A stretch of DNA of 31,085 nucleotides. Source: CAZTLE01 sp964614415 (GTDB taxonomy: Bacteria > Bacteroidota > Bacteroidia > Flavobacteriales > Flavobacteriaceae). The stretch is taken from positions 1 to 31,085 of the forward strand of contig CAZTLE010000020.1 of the NCBI GenBank assembly GCA_964614415.1, given 5' to 3'. The position numbers were made by a program, and so were the translations under genes. Positions 15,220 to 24,900 of the stretch are shown here, one piece after another (position 1 is the first letter of the stretch; the number at the start of each line of letters is the position of its first letter). The notes under the pieces are model-generated. The model saw nothing but the letters and a program-made list of their open reading frames with translations, did not search any database and was not told the DNA's origin.

Positions 15220-18200
15220 ATGAAAAAAGTGTTTTTCCTAGGGTTCCTATTGCTTGCAACAACCCTATCTGCTCAGGAATTTTCCCTGGATCTCCTTAAA
15301 GACATGGAGCCCCGAAACATAGGTCCCGGTGGGATGTCCGGACGTGTAACGTCTATTGATGTTGTCCTGGATAATCCAGATGTAATGTACGTAGGAACCG
15401 CTTCCGGCGGTTTGTGGAAATCTACCAGTGGTGGTATTCGCTGGAACCCCATATTCGATGATCAACCAACCGGTTCTATCGGTGCTGTGGCCATTCAACA
15501 GTCCAACCCTTCCGTGGTGTGGGTAGGTACCGGTGAAGGAAACCCAAGGAATAGTCTCAATGGCGGTTTCGGAGTTTATAAATCACTTGACGGAGGAAAG
15601 ACCTGGAAATCCATGGGCCTTGAGGAAACACGACATATACATCGTATTATCATTCATCCGGACAATCCCGATGTAGTCTATGTAGGAGCCATTGGTTCTC
15701 CCTGGGGTGAACATCCGGAGCGCGGGGTTTACAAAACTACCGACGGTGGAAAAACATGGAACAAAATATTATTTCAAAACAACAAAACGGGAGTGGCCGA
15801 TATGATCATGGACCCCTCCAATCCCAATAAGCTTATTGTAGCCATGTGGGAACACAAACGCGATCCCTGGTTCTTCAAATCAGGTGGGGAAGGCTCCGGT
15901 ATCTTTATTACGCATGACGGCGGCGACACCTGGGAAGAACGCACAGATGAAGATGGCCTTCCCAAAGGTGATTTGGGACGTATCGGACTCGCTATTGCCC
16001 GCAACAAGCCCAATGTAGTGTATGCGCTCGTTGAGGCAAAGAAAAATGCACTCTACAAGAGTACGGATGGTGGTTTCACCTTCAAGAAGATCAATGATAA
16101 GAATGACATTGGGAACCGACCTTTTTATTACTCCGAGATCTATGTAGATCCGCAAAACGAGAACCGTGTCTATAGTATTTTTACCTATGTCAACGTTTCC
16201 GAAGACGGAGGAAAGAATTTCGATCAGCTTATGCCTGCCTATGGCGTTGATAACGGAGTACATCCCGATCATCATGCCTGGTGGATCCATCCTGAAGACG
16301 GGAGCTTTATGATCGACGGAAATGACGGTGGTATGAATATTACTCATGACGGAGGAAAGACCTGGCGATTTATTGGCAACCTGCCAGTGGCGCAATTCTA
16401 TCACATTGCCGTGGACAATGAATTTCCTTATAATGTATATGGCGGAATGCAGGATAACGGAAGCTGGCGCGGCCCGGCCTATGTATGGCGCGCACAGGGT
16501 ATCCGGAATGATTACTGGCAGGAGATCTCTTTTGGTGATGGATTCGATGTGGTTCCCGATCGCGATGACAGCCGCTATGGCTGGAGTATGAGTCAGCAGG
16601 GTTTTGTGAGTCGCTATGATTGGCAAACGGGAAATAACTATACGGTCCGTCCTACGCATCCCGATCCTGAAATGATCCTTCGTTTTAACTGGAACTCAGC
16701 CATTAATATTGATCCGTTTAACAACAGTACCATTTACTTCGGAAGTCAGTTTGTGCATAAAAGCACCGATAAGGGACTTACCTGGGAGCTGATTTCTCCG
16801 GATTTAACTACGAACGACAAGGAAAAGCAAAAACAAAGCGAAAGTGGCGGATTGACCATGGATGCTACGGGAGCCGAGAATTACACGACTATTCTCGTCA
16901 TCGAGCCCTCCCCACTGGAGCGCAATATGCTGTGGGCCGGAACCGATGACGGACGGGTACATTACACCCGTGACGGAGGTCAGAACTGGACTGATGTATC
17001 CCGTAATATCCCGGGATTACCTGAAGGGAGCTGGATTGTTCAGATCAAAGCATCCAACAAACGCCAGGGAGAGGCGTTGCTTGTTGCCAACGATTACAGA
17101 AGATACAATTATACGCCGTATGCCTATCGCACTACTGATTACGGAGCTACCTGGCAGCGTATTGTAGATAGCAACGATGTCTTGAGTTATGCCTTGAGTA
17201 TCGTGGAAGACCCGGAAGAACGCAATCTGTTGTTTTTGGGAACCGATGACGGCCTTTACGTCTCGCTGAATGCCGGCTCGAGCTGGACCAAATGGACAAA
17301 AGGTTTCCCAACGGTTTCAGTAAAAGACCTGGTTATCCAGGAAAGAGAACACGATCTCGTTATTGGAACCTTTGGACGCGCGGCCTGGGTACTGGACGAC
17401 ATACGTCCACTGCGTGCCCTGGCTAAAAATGCTTCGATTCTGTCAAACGATGTGCACGCCTTTGATCCCCCGGTAGCCTATTTAGCTTCGTACCAGCAAC
17501 CCACCGGAAGCCGGTTTGGTGGTGATGCGATCTATAATGGTGAGAACCGTGGCTTCGGAGCTCCCATTCGGTACTACTTTCAGAAAAAAGAGGCCCCGAA
17601 AGAAGCACCTAAAGAGGAAGGCGCTGAAACTGATGATTCGGAAGAAGCAAAGAATAAGCCCAGTAAGGATTCGATCTATATGAAAGTCTATGACGGAACA
17701 CGGCTCATTCGCACTTTGAAGCGAAAAAAACCGGACAGCACGGGAATCTACACCTGGCGCTGGTTCATGAATGAAAAGGGCGTTGACAGACCTTCACGTC
17801 GCATCAGAAAGCGTACTAACGAGCCTGGAGGAGTTACCGTTAAACCCGGGACCTATCGTGTAGAGATCTCATATATGGATCAGACATCGGAAACAAACGT
17901 AACTGTCGCCACCGATCCAAGAATTGATGTACCTCAAAATGCAATTGACGAAGAGTACGCGAGAGGTAAAGAGATCCAGAATATGACACAGGTGGCTGCC
18001 GATGCCGTTAAGCAACTCATTGAGAGTAAGAATACAGTGAACGCTTTCAACAAGCGGATGAAAGACCTGGATGCTAAAAAATACAAAGACGATATCAAGG
18101 CCGGTAAGGATCTTACCAAAAAAATAGATTCGATAGTGGCCATTTATTTGGGCAAAGAAGATGATCGCCAGGGAATTACCAGAAATCCCGAACCCAACGC

Positions 18201-18420
18201 AATGGGAAGAATAGGTACCGCCAATTTCTATTCCAGAAGTCGGCCAAGTGGCATGACTGCTACCGAAAATCGACTGCTACAACATGCAAAAGACCATTTA
18301 AATGAGGCCTTGCGTCAAACAAATGCTTTCTTTGCAAACGAATGGGTGGAGTACCAGGCCAAAATGGAAAGCATGGAATTATCACCGTTCAAAGAAACAC
18401 AAACATTTAGCATCGATTAA
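15220..18420 (+). CDS. exported BNR/Asp-box (sortilin/VPS10-like) propeller protein
   Basis: 1066 residues. Signal peptide 1-18 (ends LSAQ). From about 25 to 730 there are eleven Asp-box motifs of the S/T-x-D-x-G-x-T-W kind, for example SLDGGKTW, TTDGGKTW, THDGGDTW, TRDGGQNW and TTDYGATW. These mark two BNR beta-propellers as in VPS10/sortilin-type domains and xyloglucanases. A lysine/glutamate-rich low-complexity spacer (EAPKEAPKEEGAETDDSEEAKNK) lies near residue 790, followed by an Ig-like segment and a helical C-terminus (about 900-1066). Proteins of this build in Bacteroidota are often called glycosyl hydrolases, but no catalytic residues can be assigned here. It is followed 17 nt later by a DUF2490 gene. 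Confidence 0.85.
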   Translation: MKKVFFLGFLLLATTLSAQEFSLDLLKDMEPRNIGPGGMSGRVTSIDVVLDNPDVMYVGTASGGLWKSTSGGIRWNPIFDDQPTGSIGAVAIQQSNPSVVWVGTGEGNPRNSLNGGFGVYKSLDGGKTWKSMGLEETRHIHRIIIHPDNPDVVYVGAIGSPWGEHPERGVYKTTDGGKTWNKILFQNNKTGVADMIMDPSNPNKLIVAMWEHKRDPWFFKSGGEGSGIFITHDGGDTWEERTDEDGLPKGDLGRIGLAIARNKPNVVYALVEAKKNALYKSTDGGFTFKKINDKNDIGNRPFYYSEIYVDPQNENRVYSIFTYVNVSEDGGKNFDQLMPAYGVDNGVHPDHHAWWIHPEDGSFMIDGNDGGMNITHDGGKTWRFIGNLPVAQFYHIAVDNEFPYNVYGGMQDNGSWRGPAYVWRAQGIRNDYWQEISFGDGFDVVPDRDDSRYGWSMSQQGFVSRYDWQTGNNYTVRPTHPDPEMILRFNWNSAINIDPFNNSTIYFGSQFVHKSTDKGLTWELISPDLTTNDKEKQKQSESGGLTMDATGAENYTTILVIEPSPLERNMLWAGTDDGRVHYTRDGGQNWTDVSRNIPGLPEGSWIVQIKASNKRQGEALLVANDYRRYNYTPYAYRTTDYGATWQRIVDSNDVLSYALSIVEDPEERNLLFLGTDDGLYVSLNAGSSWTKWTKGFPTVSVKDLVIQEREHDLVIGTFGRAAWVLDDIRPLRALAKNASILSNDVHAFDPPVAYLASYQQPTGSRFGGDAIYNGENRGFGAPIRYYFQKKEAPKEAPKEEGAETDDSEEAKNKPSKDSIYMKVYDGTRLIRTLKRKKPDSTGIYTWRWFMNEKGVDRPSRRIRKRTNEPGGVTVKPGTYRVEISYMDQTSETNVTVATDPRIDVPQNAIDEEYARGKEIQNMTQVAADAVKQLIESKNTVNAFNKRMKDLDAKKYKDDIKAGKDLTKKIDSIVAIYLGKEDDRQGITRNPEPNAMGRIGTANFYSRSRPSGMTATENRLLQHAKDHLNEALRQTNAFFANEWVEYQAKMESMELSPFKETQTFSID

Positions 18421-18437
18421 TTGTCTATACGAAGTTT

Positions 18438-19121
18438 ATGAAGAAAAAAATAGCAATGTTCATCCTGGCCATAGGAATGGCCGGTACAGGTATTTCACAA
18501 ACAGGAGAAGATGAATGGGGTGCCTGGTATATGTATTTTGGGACTAACCGGGTAAGCGACGATTTGAGTATTCATACGGAGGCCCAATTCCGTTTTTATG
18601 AAGTGGCTTCCAATTTCAACCAGTTGCTGCTGCGTACAGGGCTTAATTACCATATTAGTGAGAAGGCCATTGCGACATTCGGATATGCGTATATTTCGAC
18701 GGACGGAACCTTTATCGACACTCCCGATGAGCGAAATAGTAGAGAAAATCGAATTTTCCAACAGTTTATTCTGAACAACAATTCGGGTAAATTCAAATTT
18801 GAACATCGATACCGGCTTGAGCAGCGATTTATAAACACCCTGGCAGGTAATACCACAGAGCACCGGGCCCGGTATCGTCTGCAAATCACCTATCCAATAG
18901 ATGAGAACTGGTTTCTAAATGCTTATGATGAGGTGTTTATCAATCTGCAAGAGCCCATTTTCGGACAAAACCGACTGTACGGAGCCGTAGGCTATAAGTT
19001 CAACTCAAATCTAAGTGCGCAGTTGGGATACCTTAAGAATCACTTCACGGCCATTAACTTTGACCGACTTCAGTTAGGAATTTTCTTCAATACCGACTTA
19101 CGGAAGAAGGAAATTGAATAA
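18438..19121 (+). CDS. DUF2490 outer-membrane-like protein
   Basis: 227 residues. Signal peptide 1-20 (ends ISQ). The body alternates short amphipathic strands and has the DUF2490 motifs: WGAWYMYFGTNRVSDDLSIHTEAQFRFYE, LLLRTGLNYHISE, then RENRIFQQFILN, KFEHRYRLEQRF and the late AQLGYLKNHF. This suggests a small beta-barrel in the outer membrane. It starts 17 nt after the propeller gene, so the two are likely co-transcribed. A 7-nt repeat array begins 2 nt after its stop codon. Confidence 0.85.
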   Translation: MKKKIAMFILAIGMAGTGISQTGEDEWGAWYMYFGTNRVSDDLSIHTEAQFRFYEVASNFNQLLLRTGLNYHISEKAIATFGYAYISTDGTFIDTPDERNSRENRIFQQFILNNNSGKFKFEHRYRLEQRFINTLAGNTTEHRARYRLQITYPIDENWFLNAYDEVFINLQEPIFGQNRLYGAVGYKFNSNLSAQLGYLKNHFTAINFDRLQLGIFFNTDLRKKEIE

Positions 19122-19123
19122 GT

Positions 19124-19207
19124 GTTGAATTTTGAGTGTTGAGTGTTGAGTTTTGAGTTTTAAGTTTTGAGTTTTGAGTGTTAAGTTTTAAGTGTTGAAT
19201 TTTGAAT
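19124..19207. repeat. twelve phased heptamers KTTRAGT
   Basis: Units in exact 7-nt phase: GTTGAAT, TTTGAGT, GTTGAGT, GTTGAGT, TTTGAGT, TTTAAGT, TTTGAGT, TTTGAGT, GTTAAGT, TTTAAGT, GTTGAAT, TTTGAAT. Only positions 1, 4 and 6 vary. The array starts two bases after the TAA of the DUF2490 gene. Its heptamers are the reverse complements of those at 5301-5363. Confidence 0.88.
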
Positions 19208-19208
19208 T

Positions 19209-19232
19209 TTTCAATCTTTCAATTCTTCAATC
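19209..19232. repeat. three phased octamers YTTCAATY
   Basis: TTTCAATC, TTTCAATT and CTTCAATC in exact 8-nt phase, directly after the heptamer array. A switch from a 7-nt to an 8-nt unit within one gap. Confidence 0.65.
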
Positions 19233-19264
19233 CTGTATTCAGAAACAAAAACCAACGACCACCC

Positions 19265-19285
19265 CACTACTCACTACTCACTACT
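19265..19285. repeat. three exact copies of heptamer CACTACT
   Basis: CACTACT repeated without change at 19265-19271, 19272-19278 and 19279-19285, ending 17 nt before the ATG of the hydrolase/OsmC gene. Confidence 0.7.
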
Positions 19286-19302
19286 AATAAAAAACCATCG
19301 CA

Positions 19303-20517
19303 ATGAACGTCCAAAAGGTAGAATTTCAGAATAAGGAAGGACAAACACTGGCGGGACGGCTGGAATTACCGGCCAACCGGCATCCACATAACTTCGCCCT
19401 GTTTGCCCATTGTTTTACGTGTAACAAGAACCTTTCTGCGGTTCGGAATATAAGCAGAGCACTTACTTCCAAGGGTTTTGGTGTTTTGCGTTTCGACTTC
19501 ACCGGTCTGGGAGAGAGTGATGGAGATTTTGCGGATACCAATTTCTCGGGTAACGTAGACGATTTGATCGCAGCTTCTGATTACCTGGCCGAAAACTACC
19601 TTTCCCCTGCCCTGTTGATAGGTCATTCGCTGGGAGGAGCTGCCGCCATCTTTGCAGCTGCGGAAATTGACTCGATCAAAGCCGTAGCTACCATTGGAGC
19701 ACCCAGCAATCCAAAGCACGTAACTCATTTATTACGTAGCAGCCTGGAAGAGATTAAGGCAAATGGCCTGGCCGTAGTAAATCTGGACGGTCGTGATTTT
19801 ACGATAAAGGAGCAATTCATCAATGACCTTGAAACCAAATCGCTGCCGGAGGTAGCAAAAGGCCTTCGAAAGGCGTTGCTCATATTACATTCTCCTCAGG
19901 ATGCGACGGTGGGAATTACCAATGCCGAAGAGATTTATGTGGCCGCACATCACCCTAAGAGCTTTGTATCCCTGGATGGTGCGGACCATCTACTGATGCG
20001 AAAAGAAGATTCGATCTATGCAGGAAGTGTGATAGCGGAATGGTCATCCCGCTACGTTGACCTTCAGGAAGAAGCACCGGTGAAGACACAACACGATGTG
20101 GTGGCCAGCCTGGATGGCGATGCCGGTTTTACCACGCAAATGAAAGTAGGAAGTCATTATATGCTGGCTGACGAGCCGGTTCGCGTAGGTGGAAATGATT
20201 TTGGCCCCAATCCTTACGAATTTGTTTCGGCCGGATTATCGGCATGTACGGCTATGACCATACAAATGTACACGCGACGCAAAGGATGGCAGGTCGACAA
20301 TGTCGAGGTACACACCAGTTACGGTAAGACCTATGCCCAGGATTGTGAAGATTGTGAAAACCCCGGTGCAAAGATCGACACATTTAACCGGGAGATCAAA
20401 CTGGAAGGCGATCTGGACGAAAAGCAAGTGGCCCGAATACTCGAAATTGCAGATAAATGCCCGGTCCATAAAACCTTGCATAGCGAAACACAGGTTATTA
20501 CTACCTTAGTCGAGTAA
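19303..20517 (+). CDS. alpha/beta hydrolase-OsmC fusion protein
   Basis: 404 residues, cytosolic. Residues 1-255 are an alpha/beta hydrolase: the oxyanion-loop region FAHCFTCNKN, nucleophile S109 in GHSLGG, the acid probably in LHSPQDATVG, and the late histidine in DGADHLLM. Residues about 265-404 are an OsmC-like peroxiredoxin domain with two redox cysteines: C315 (LSACTAMTIQMY) and C386 (DKCPVHKTL). This two-domain fusion is known in bacteria; OsmC proteins reduce organic peroxides, so the fusion suggests hydrolysis and reduction of a peroxidised ester (inference). The next gene starts in the same frame a few bases after the stop. Confidence 0.9.
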   Translation: MNVQKVEFQNKEGQTLAGRLELPANRHPHNFALFAHCFTCNKNLSAVRNISRALTSKGFGVLRFDFTGLGESDGDFADTNFSGNVDDLIAASDYLAENYLSPALLIGHSLGGAAAIFAAAEIDSIKAVATIGAPSNPKHVTHLLRSSLEEIKANGLAVVNLDGRDFTIKEQFINDLETKSLPEVAKGLRKALLILHSPQDATVGITNAEEIYVAAHHPKSFVSLDGADHLLMRKEDSIYAGSVIAEWSSRYVDLQEEAPVKTQHDVVASLDGDAGFTTQMKVGSHYMLADEPVRVGGNDFGPNPYEFVSAGLSACTAMTIQMYTRRKGWQVDNVEVHTSYGKTYAQDCEDCENPGAKIDTFNREIKLEGDLDEKQVARILEIADKCPVHKTLHSETQVITTLVE

Positions 20518-20526
20518 ATTTACTAT

Positions 20527-21024
20527 CTGAAAAAGCTCATATCAAATACCTTCGAAGTAACCGTAGAAGGTTACCACAGTCTATACCTTCCTGAGGATGA
20601 GGTTGCTCCATTCATAGACGGAGGGCATAAAAGAGCGCTCTTTACCGCCCGGTTTAAGGATAGATCAATTACTTTCCACGGTGCACTACAGCGTATCAAA
20701 GGGCGGTATACACTTACGTTCGGTAAACAAAAACAAAAGGAACTCGGCGTTTTTCCTTCCGATTATTTCGAACTGCAGATTCAGGAAGATACCAGCAAAT
20801 ATGGTGTCGATATGCCGGAAGAGTTTCAGGCTGTTCTGGACAGCGATCCCGAAGCGATGCAGATTTTTGAAGGTTTTACCCAGGGAAAACAGCGTTCGCT
20901 GATCTACTACATATTGCGATTTAAGAATAGCCAGACAAGGATTGATAAAGCACTTATTATTACTGAAAATATGAAGATGGGCATTACACATGGCCCGGAC
21001 CTGGTTAAACCTCATTTTAGGTAG
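20527..21024 (+). CDS. DUF1905/YdeI (OmdA-like) protein with non-ATG start
   Basis: An uninterrupted frame of about 165 codons from 20518 to 21024 contains no ATG until codon 96 and no usable GTG or TTG at its N-terminus. The translation reads LKKLISNTFEVTVEGYHSLY from a CTG at 20527, then LPEDEVAPFIDGGHKRALF, and GRYTLTFGKQKQKELG. This first part matches the DUF1905 barrel, and the later MPEEFQAVLDSDPEAMQIFEGFTQGKQRSLIYYILRFK matches the YdeI/OmdA ('bacteriocin-protection') C-terminal helices. The frame is the same as that of the hydrolase/OsmC gene, whose TAA is 9 nt upstream. Either CTG (or ATT at 20518) initiates, or an ATG has mutated to CTG; read-through is a third option. The function of the family is unclear. 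Confidence 0.7.
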   Translation: MKKLISNTFEVTVEGYHSLYLPEDEVAPFIDGGHKRALFTARFKDRSITFHGALQRIKGRYTLTFGKQKQKELGVFPSDYFELQIQEDTSKYGVDMPEEFQAVLDSDPEAMQIFEGFTQGKQRSLIYYILRFKNSQTRIDKALIITENMKMGITHGPDLVKPHFR

Positions 21025-21038
21025 GCGCTACAATTAAT

Positions 21039-21070
21039 TTGGAATGTTACTCGCATTCGCTGTACCTTTA
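21039..21070 (+). promoter_or_regulatory. Bacteroidota-type promoter of the superoxide dismutase gene
   Basis: TTG (21039-21041), a 21-nt spacer, then TACCTTTA (21063-21070): the Bacteroidota TTG-N19-23-TAnnTTTG promoter with one mismatch. It ends 33 nt before the ATG at 21104. Confidence 0.65.
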
Positions 21071-21103
21071 ATACATCTAATACGAACCTAAAATCCAAAA
21101 AAT

Positions 21104-21700
21104 ATGAAAACATTTCGATGGGCCATTGCAGGTTGCCTTCTAGTCCTGTTCGTCGCCTGTAAAAATGACACAAAGGAGAAATCCGAAACCACCGAAGAAG
21201 CAACAGAGGTAGCCGAAGAAGCGGAAAAAGTTGAGGAGAAAGCTGCGGCTAAAACCCTGGAAATAGCGCTCGAAGCGCGCAGCGAAAGCAATGCCACAGG
21301 TACCGTATATTTTAAGGAAAAGGACGGTGTGGTGAGTATGGAAGCTAAAATTACAGGACTTAGTGCCGGTAGTCATGCTATTCACTTGCATGAAAGCTCG
21401 GATTGCTCGTCTGCCGACGGAAAGTCCACCGGAGGCCACTGGAATCCAACATTCCAGCCCCACGGTGAATGGGGCGCCGAGTCAGGATATCACAAAGGAG
21501 ATATTGGGAATTTCCAGGCAAATGACAGCGGCCAGGGTGTGGTTGCTTTTAGCACGGACGAATGGTGCATTGGTTGCGGTGACCCCAACAAGGATATTCT
21601 TGGTAAGGCGGTTGTGGTTCACCAGGGAACAGATGATTTCACATCTCAGCCCTCAGGTGCCGCCGGAGCTCGCATCAGTTGCGGAGGTGTAATCGAATAG
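21104..21700 (+). CDS. sodC: Cu/Zn superoxide dismutase lipoprotein
   Basis: 198 residues. A lipoprotein signal with lipobox FVAC (C19) is followed by a Glu/Lys/Ala-rich tether (20-50), so the enzyme is anchored on the outer face of a membrane. It dismutates superoxide to oxygen and peroxide. All metal ligands are in place: copper H94, H96, H112 and H173; zinc H112, H120, H130 and D133. The active-site arginine is in GARISCGG, and that cysteine probably pairs with the one in ESSDCS. An extra pair, C-I-G-C in DEWCIGCGDPN, sits in the loop before the last copper ligand. The gene has its own promoter and terminator, so it is monocistronic. Confidence 0.93.
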   Translation: MKTFRWAIAGCLLVLFVACKNDTKEKSETTEEATEVAEEAEKVEEKAAAKTLEIALEARSESNATGTVYFKEKDGVVSMEAKITGLSAGSHAIHLHESSDCSSADGKSTGGHWNPTFQPHGEWGAESGYHKGDIGNFQANDSGQGVVAFSTDEWCIGCGDPNKDILGKAVVVHQGTDDFTSQPSGAAGARISCGGVIE

Positions 21701-21721
21701 TCTTAGAAATACATTAAAGAG

Positions 21722-21747
21722 AAAGCCCGTCATAGACGGGCTTTTTT
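21722..21747 (+). terminator. intrinsic terminator of sodC
   Basis: Ten-base-pair stem AAAGCCCGTC (21722-21731) / GACGGGCTTT (21735-21744) with a 3-nt ATA loop and a run of six T at 21742-21747, 22 nt after the sodC stop. Confidence 0.9.
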
Positions 21748-21858
21748 ATTACAATTAAAATGTTTCTTTTTAGGGACATCAAGGGGCTGTTCGATGTTTA
21801 CTTTATGTTTCATTTTACTTGTGTACTATATTAGTCAAAAACAATACCAAAATGTTTC

Positions 21859-21893
21859 AAAAAAAATCCCGAATCAGCAACTGACCCGGGATT
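21859..21893 (-). terminator. intrinsic terminator of the M36 protease gene
   Basis: On the minus strand: AATCCCG (21893-21887), an inner TCAG/CTGA stem, CGGGATT (21871-21865), then a run of T down to 21859. It lies about 25 nt after the protease stop codon. Confidence 0.8.
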
Positions 21894-21917
21894 ATAATAT
21901 CTATACACTGTTTAAAA

Positions 21918-24900
21918 CTACTGCTTCACAATACGTTTTACAGTACTGGCGCTTTCTGAAACAATCTTCACGAAATACAAGCCTGTGGACAGATTAGCCA
22001 AAGACAGGTTTTTGGCCTCGGTCATTCCGGTAAGGTCTACTGTTTGGATAATACGTCCGTTCACATCTGTTATCGTTGCATCCACCAATACCTCCGCACT
22101 TCTGTTAACCAGAGTAATATCGCCTGGAGTTGGGTTAGGATATAATATGATTCCGCTTGATAGCTCATTACCGGCAACACTTAACACTTCCTCTACTGTA
22201 ACATTGAAAGTACAATCTACCGAGTTACCGGCTTCATCTTCAGCAGTGATCGTTACTGTCTGAACTCCTACTCCTACAGTCGAACCGGCTGTTGGGTTTT
22301 GGCTTAGAGTTGGAGGATCGGTACAGTTATCCGAAGCTGTTGCAGACGCCGTGTAATCCGGAATAGTAAAGTCGTCACCCGGATCAACCTGAACAGTAAT
22401 GTCGGCAGGACACGTAAGCACAGGATCTTCTGAATCCACAGTGACCGCTGCTTCCGTACGCGCTCCCAGACATCCCTGAATTCCTAATCCGATGTCGGCG
22501 TTAGCAACTCCGTAGTCTGAAGTCAAACAAACATCTGCCCAATCGGCGGCAGAATCAGTATCTCCGTTCCTTCTGAAGGAGTCATTACATTCTGCGGTCA
22601 GGGAGGCTCCATCACCAGTCCAATCCAGATCGGCGGCGGTGATGTTGAATCCGTTGATCGTAACATTCAGGTTGGCAATTTCGGCGGACGTGAAATTCCA
22701 GAAGGCCGAGTCGACCACATTTCCGGAAGGATCGATAATGATCACCCATCCGGTACCGTCATTGTTCCACCAAATATTACTTCCCCAATAATCGCCGCTT
22801 CCGGCATCATCGCTCCAGGACACCACGGCATCCTGACCCATATTGCCTAATGTTTGCGGGGTCACATTGATCGTATTGATATCGGTATACGGCTGCTCAC
22901 TTACGGCAACGGTGTATCCGGTATAGTCAAATGGCAATCCTACATTCTGAATTTCCAATCGATCCGGTGTTTCCAGGGTTAATTCTGAAATAACCAACTG
23001 CGATTGCGGAACCGGTGGTGTTTCCTGAGCAAATACGGAAACGTTTCCGGTTGGAGAGAATGAGTAATCGTTTCCTTCCGCCAGGAAGTTCCCTCCAAAC
23101 TCGTCATCAAACCACCAGATGGTATTGGCAGGATCGTTTGGAGTAGCACTCACGGTTACATCATCTCCGGGGCAGTAATCGGATACTCCTGTAGCCGAAG
23201 GCCCTGCAGGTAGCGCGATTACTTCAATATCGTCTGAATCTGTTGATGGCGGCGCACAGCTGGAACCTGGTGTATCATAAGTAATAGTATGTACTCCAAC
23301 TCCAGCAGCTATAGGATCAAAGCTATATGTCAAACCGTTTCCGTCATCGGTAACTCCGGGACCACTATATACTCCACCGATAGGAGTTCCTCCTCCCAGT
23401 CCTGTAAGCACCGCACTTCCTTCACATACGTCAGGTGGCGCAGTATAGCTGGCAAGGCCTGAAGGTGTATCGAAGGCCTCGGCACCATCATTCACACTTC
23501 CTGAGGATCCCTGATCGGCACTTACACCCAATCCGCGCTTGGCGAAGGCATCCCAAAGCAAGCACTCATTGGCTCCGCCGTACAAGGCGAGATCCGCCTG
23601 GAAAATAGCATCACGACCATCTACGAAACCTGGGCTACAAGGTTGAAGTTTCATTGCTTCCGTGATAATTGCCATGGCCTGGACATTTCCGGCATCCTGA
23701 TTCACATCACCTGTGAAGTTGTAGATATCGGTATCAAAACCATACTGATCGATAAGTCCCCATGTCACTTCCCAAAGCATCGTACACCATACGGAACCTA
23801 CTCCATGTGGAATCGAGACGCTGCTGATATCACCATATGTTTGCGGGTTAACCGCCAAATCCGTACTGTAAGGGAACGGACGAATTCCTGGTCCGTTAGC
23901 CGGTTGTCCGAATAGATAGGTTCCAACGGGACGCGGGTCGGCTCCGGTATCTCCGGCTTCGATAGACAGAATAGCTCCGTAGAAATCGCTCCATCCTTCA
24001 CCCATTTGTTCCTGGTTTCCGAGGCATCCTGCGGCGCCAGGACCTCCTGTAAGTCGATTGGAAATACCATGAGCGTACTCGTGAGCGACCACCAGGTTAT
24101 CGAAGGTACCATCGCGGCCATTACAAATAAAATTGTTCATCGTAGGATTCTGACCATCGGGAGGTGTTCCAAATGTTGCATTACAGAATTGAGAAATCTG
24201 AGCGTTGGCGTTCACCGAATCACTTCCGTTTCCACCATTTCCGTAGTTATTCTCCTGAAAGTTTCCTCCTACCTCATCAAATCCATAGATATGTAGTACA
24301 TCGTGGATAATGTTGTTCCAGTAGAAAAGATTCGTTATTGCGGAATCTTCATATTGGTTGGCTACTGTCCAAACCTGATCGAACGGATATCCGGTGAAAT
24401 TGAGATCCACACCACCGTCCGGTTGGTAACCAAAATTGTCACCGGCTTCAAATGCGTTTACGTTATTCCCTTCGGTGACGGTAAACTCCGGACCTGCCAC
24501 TCCATTGGTATCGTGCCATCCAAAAGGAGAGGCCGTAAGGTTAGCAGGGGATACTTCGGTAGTTCTGGGACCGAAATATGGGCTTTCAAGCGGTATGGCG
24601 AATACTTCATAACATTCGTTACAACCTGCCTCTGCTTCGGCTTTTGCCACCATTTCGTCATAATTCGGAATGTCGAAGAGGTTCCTGTGGTAATCTATTC
24701 CCTGATGCTCGCTATGGTCGTGTTCGAACGAACAGGTAAGCATCCAGTTGTTTTGGTCAATGATGATCCCGGATGCCGCATCAACACGAACACTCCACCA
24801 GTTGAGACGTGTAGTTTCTTCGATAGAAAGATCCCAGGCCAACACCAATTCATTATTGGCGTTAAGCTGATACGTGAGGCTGGCAGGAATCTCGCTCAAC

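Noticed and set aside
15880..16659. 259-codon open frame on the minus strand
   Set aside because: Entirely antisense to the BNR propeller gene, whose Asp-box motifs fix the plus-strand frame as the real one.
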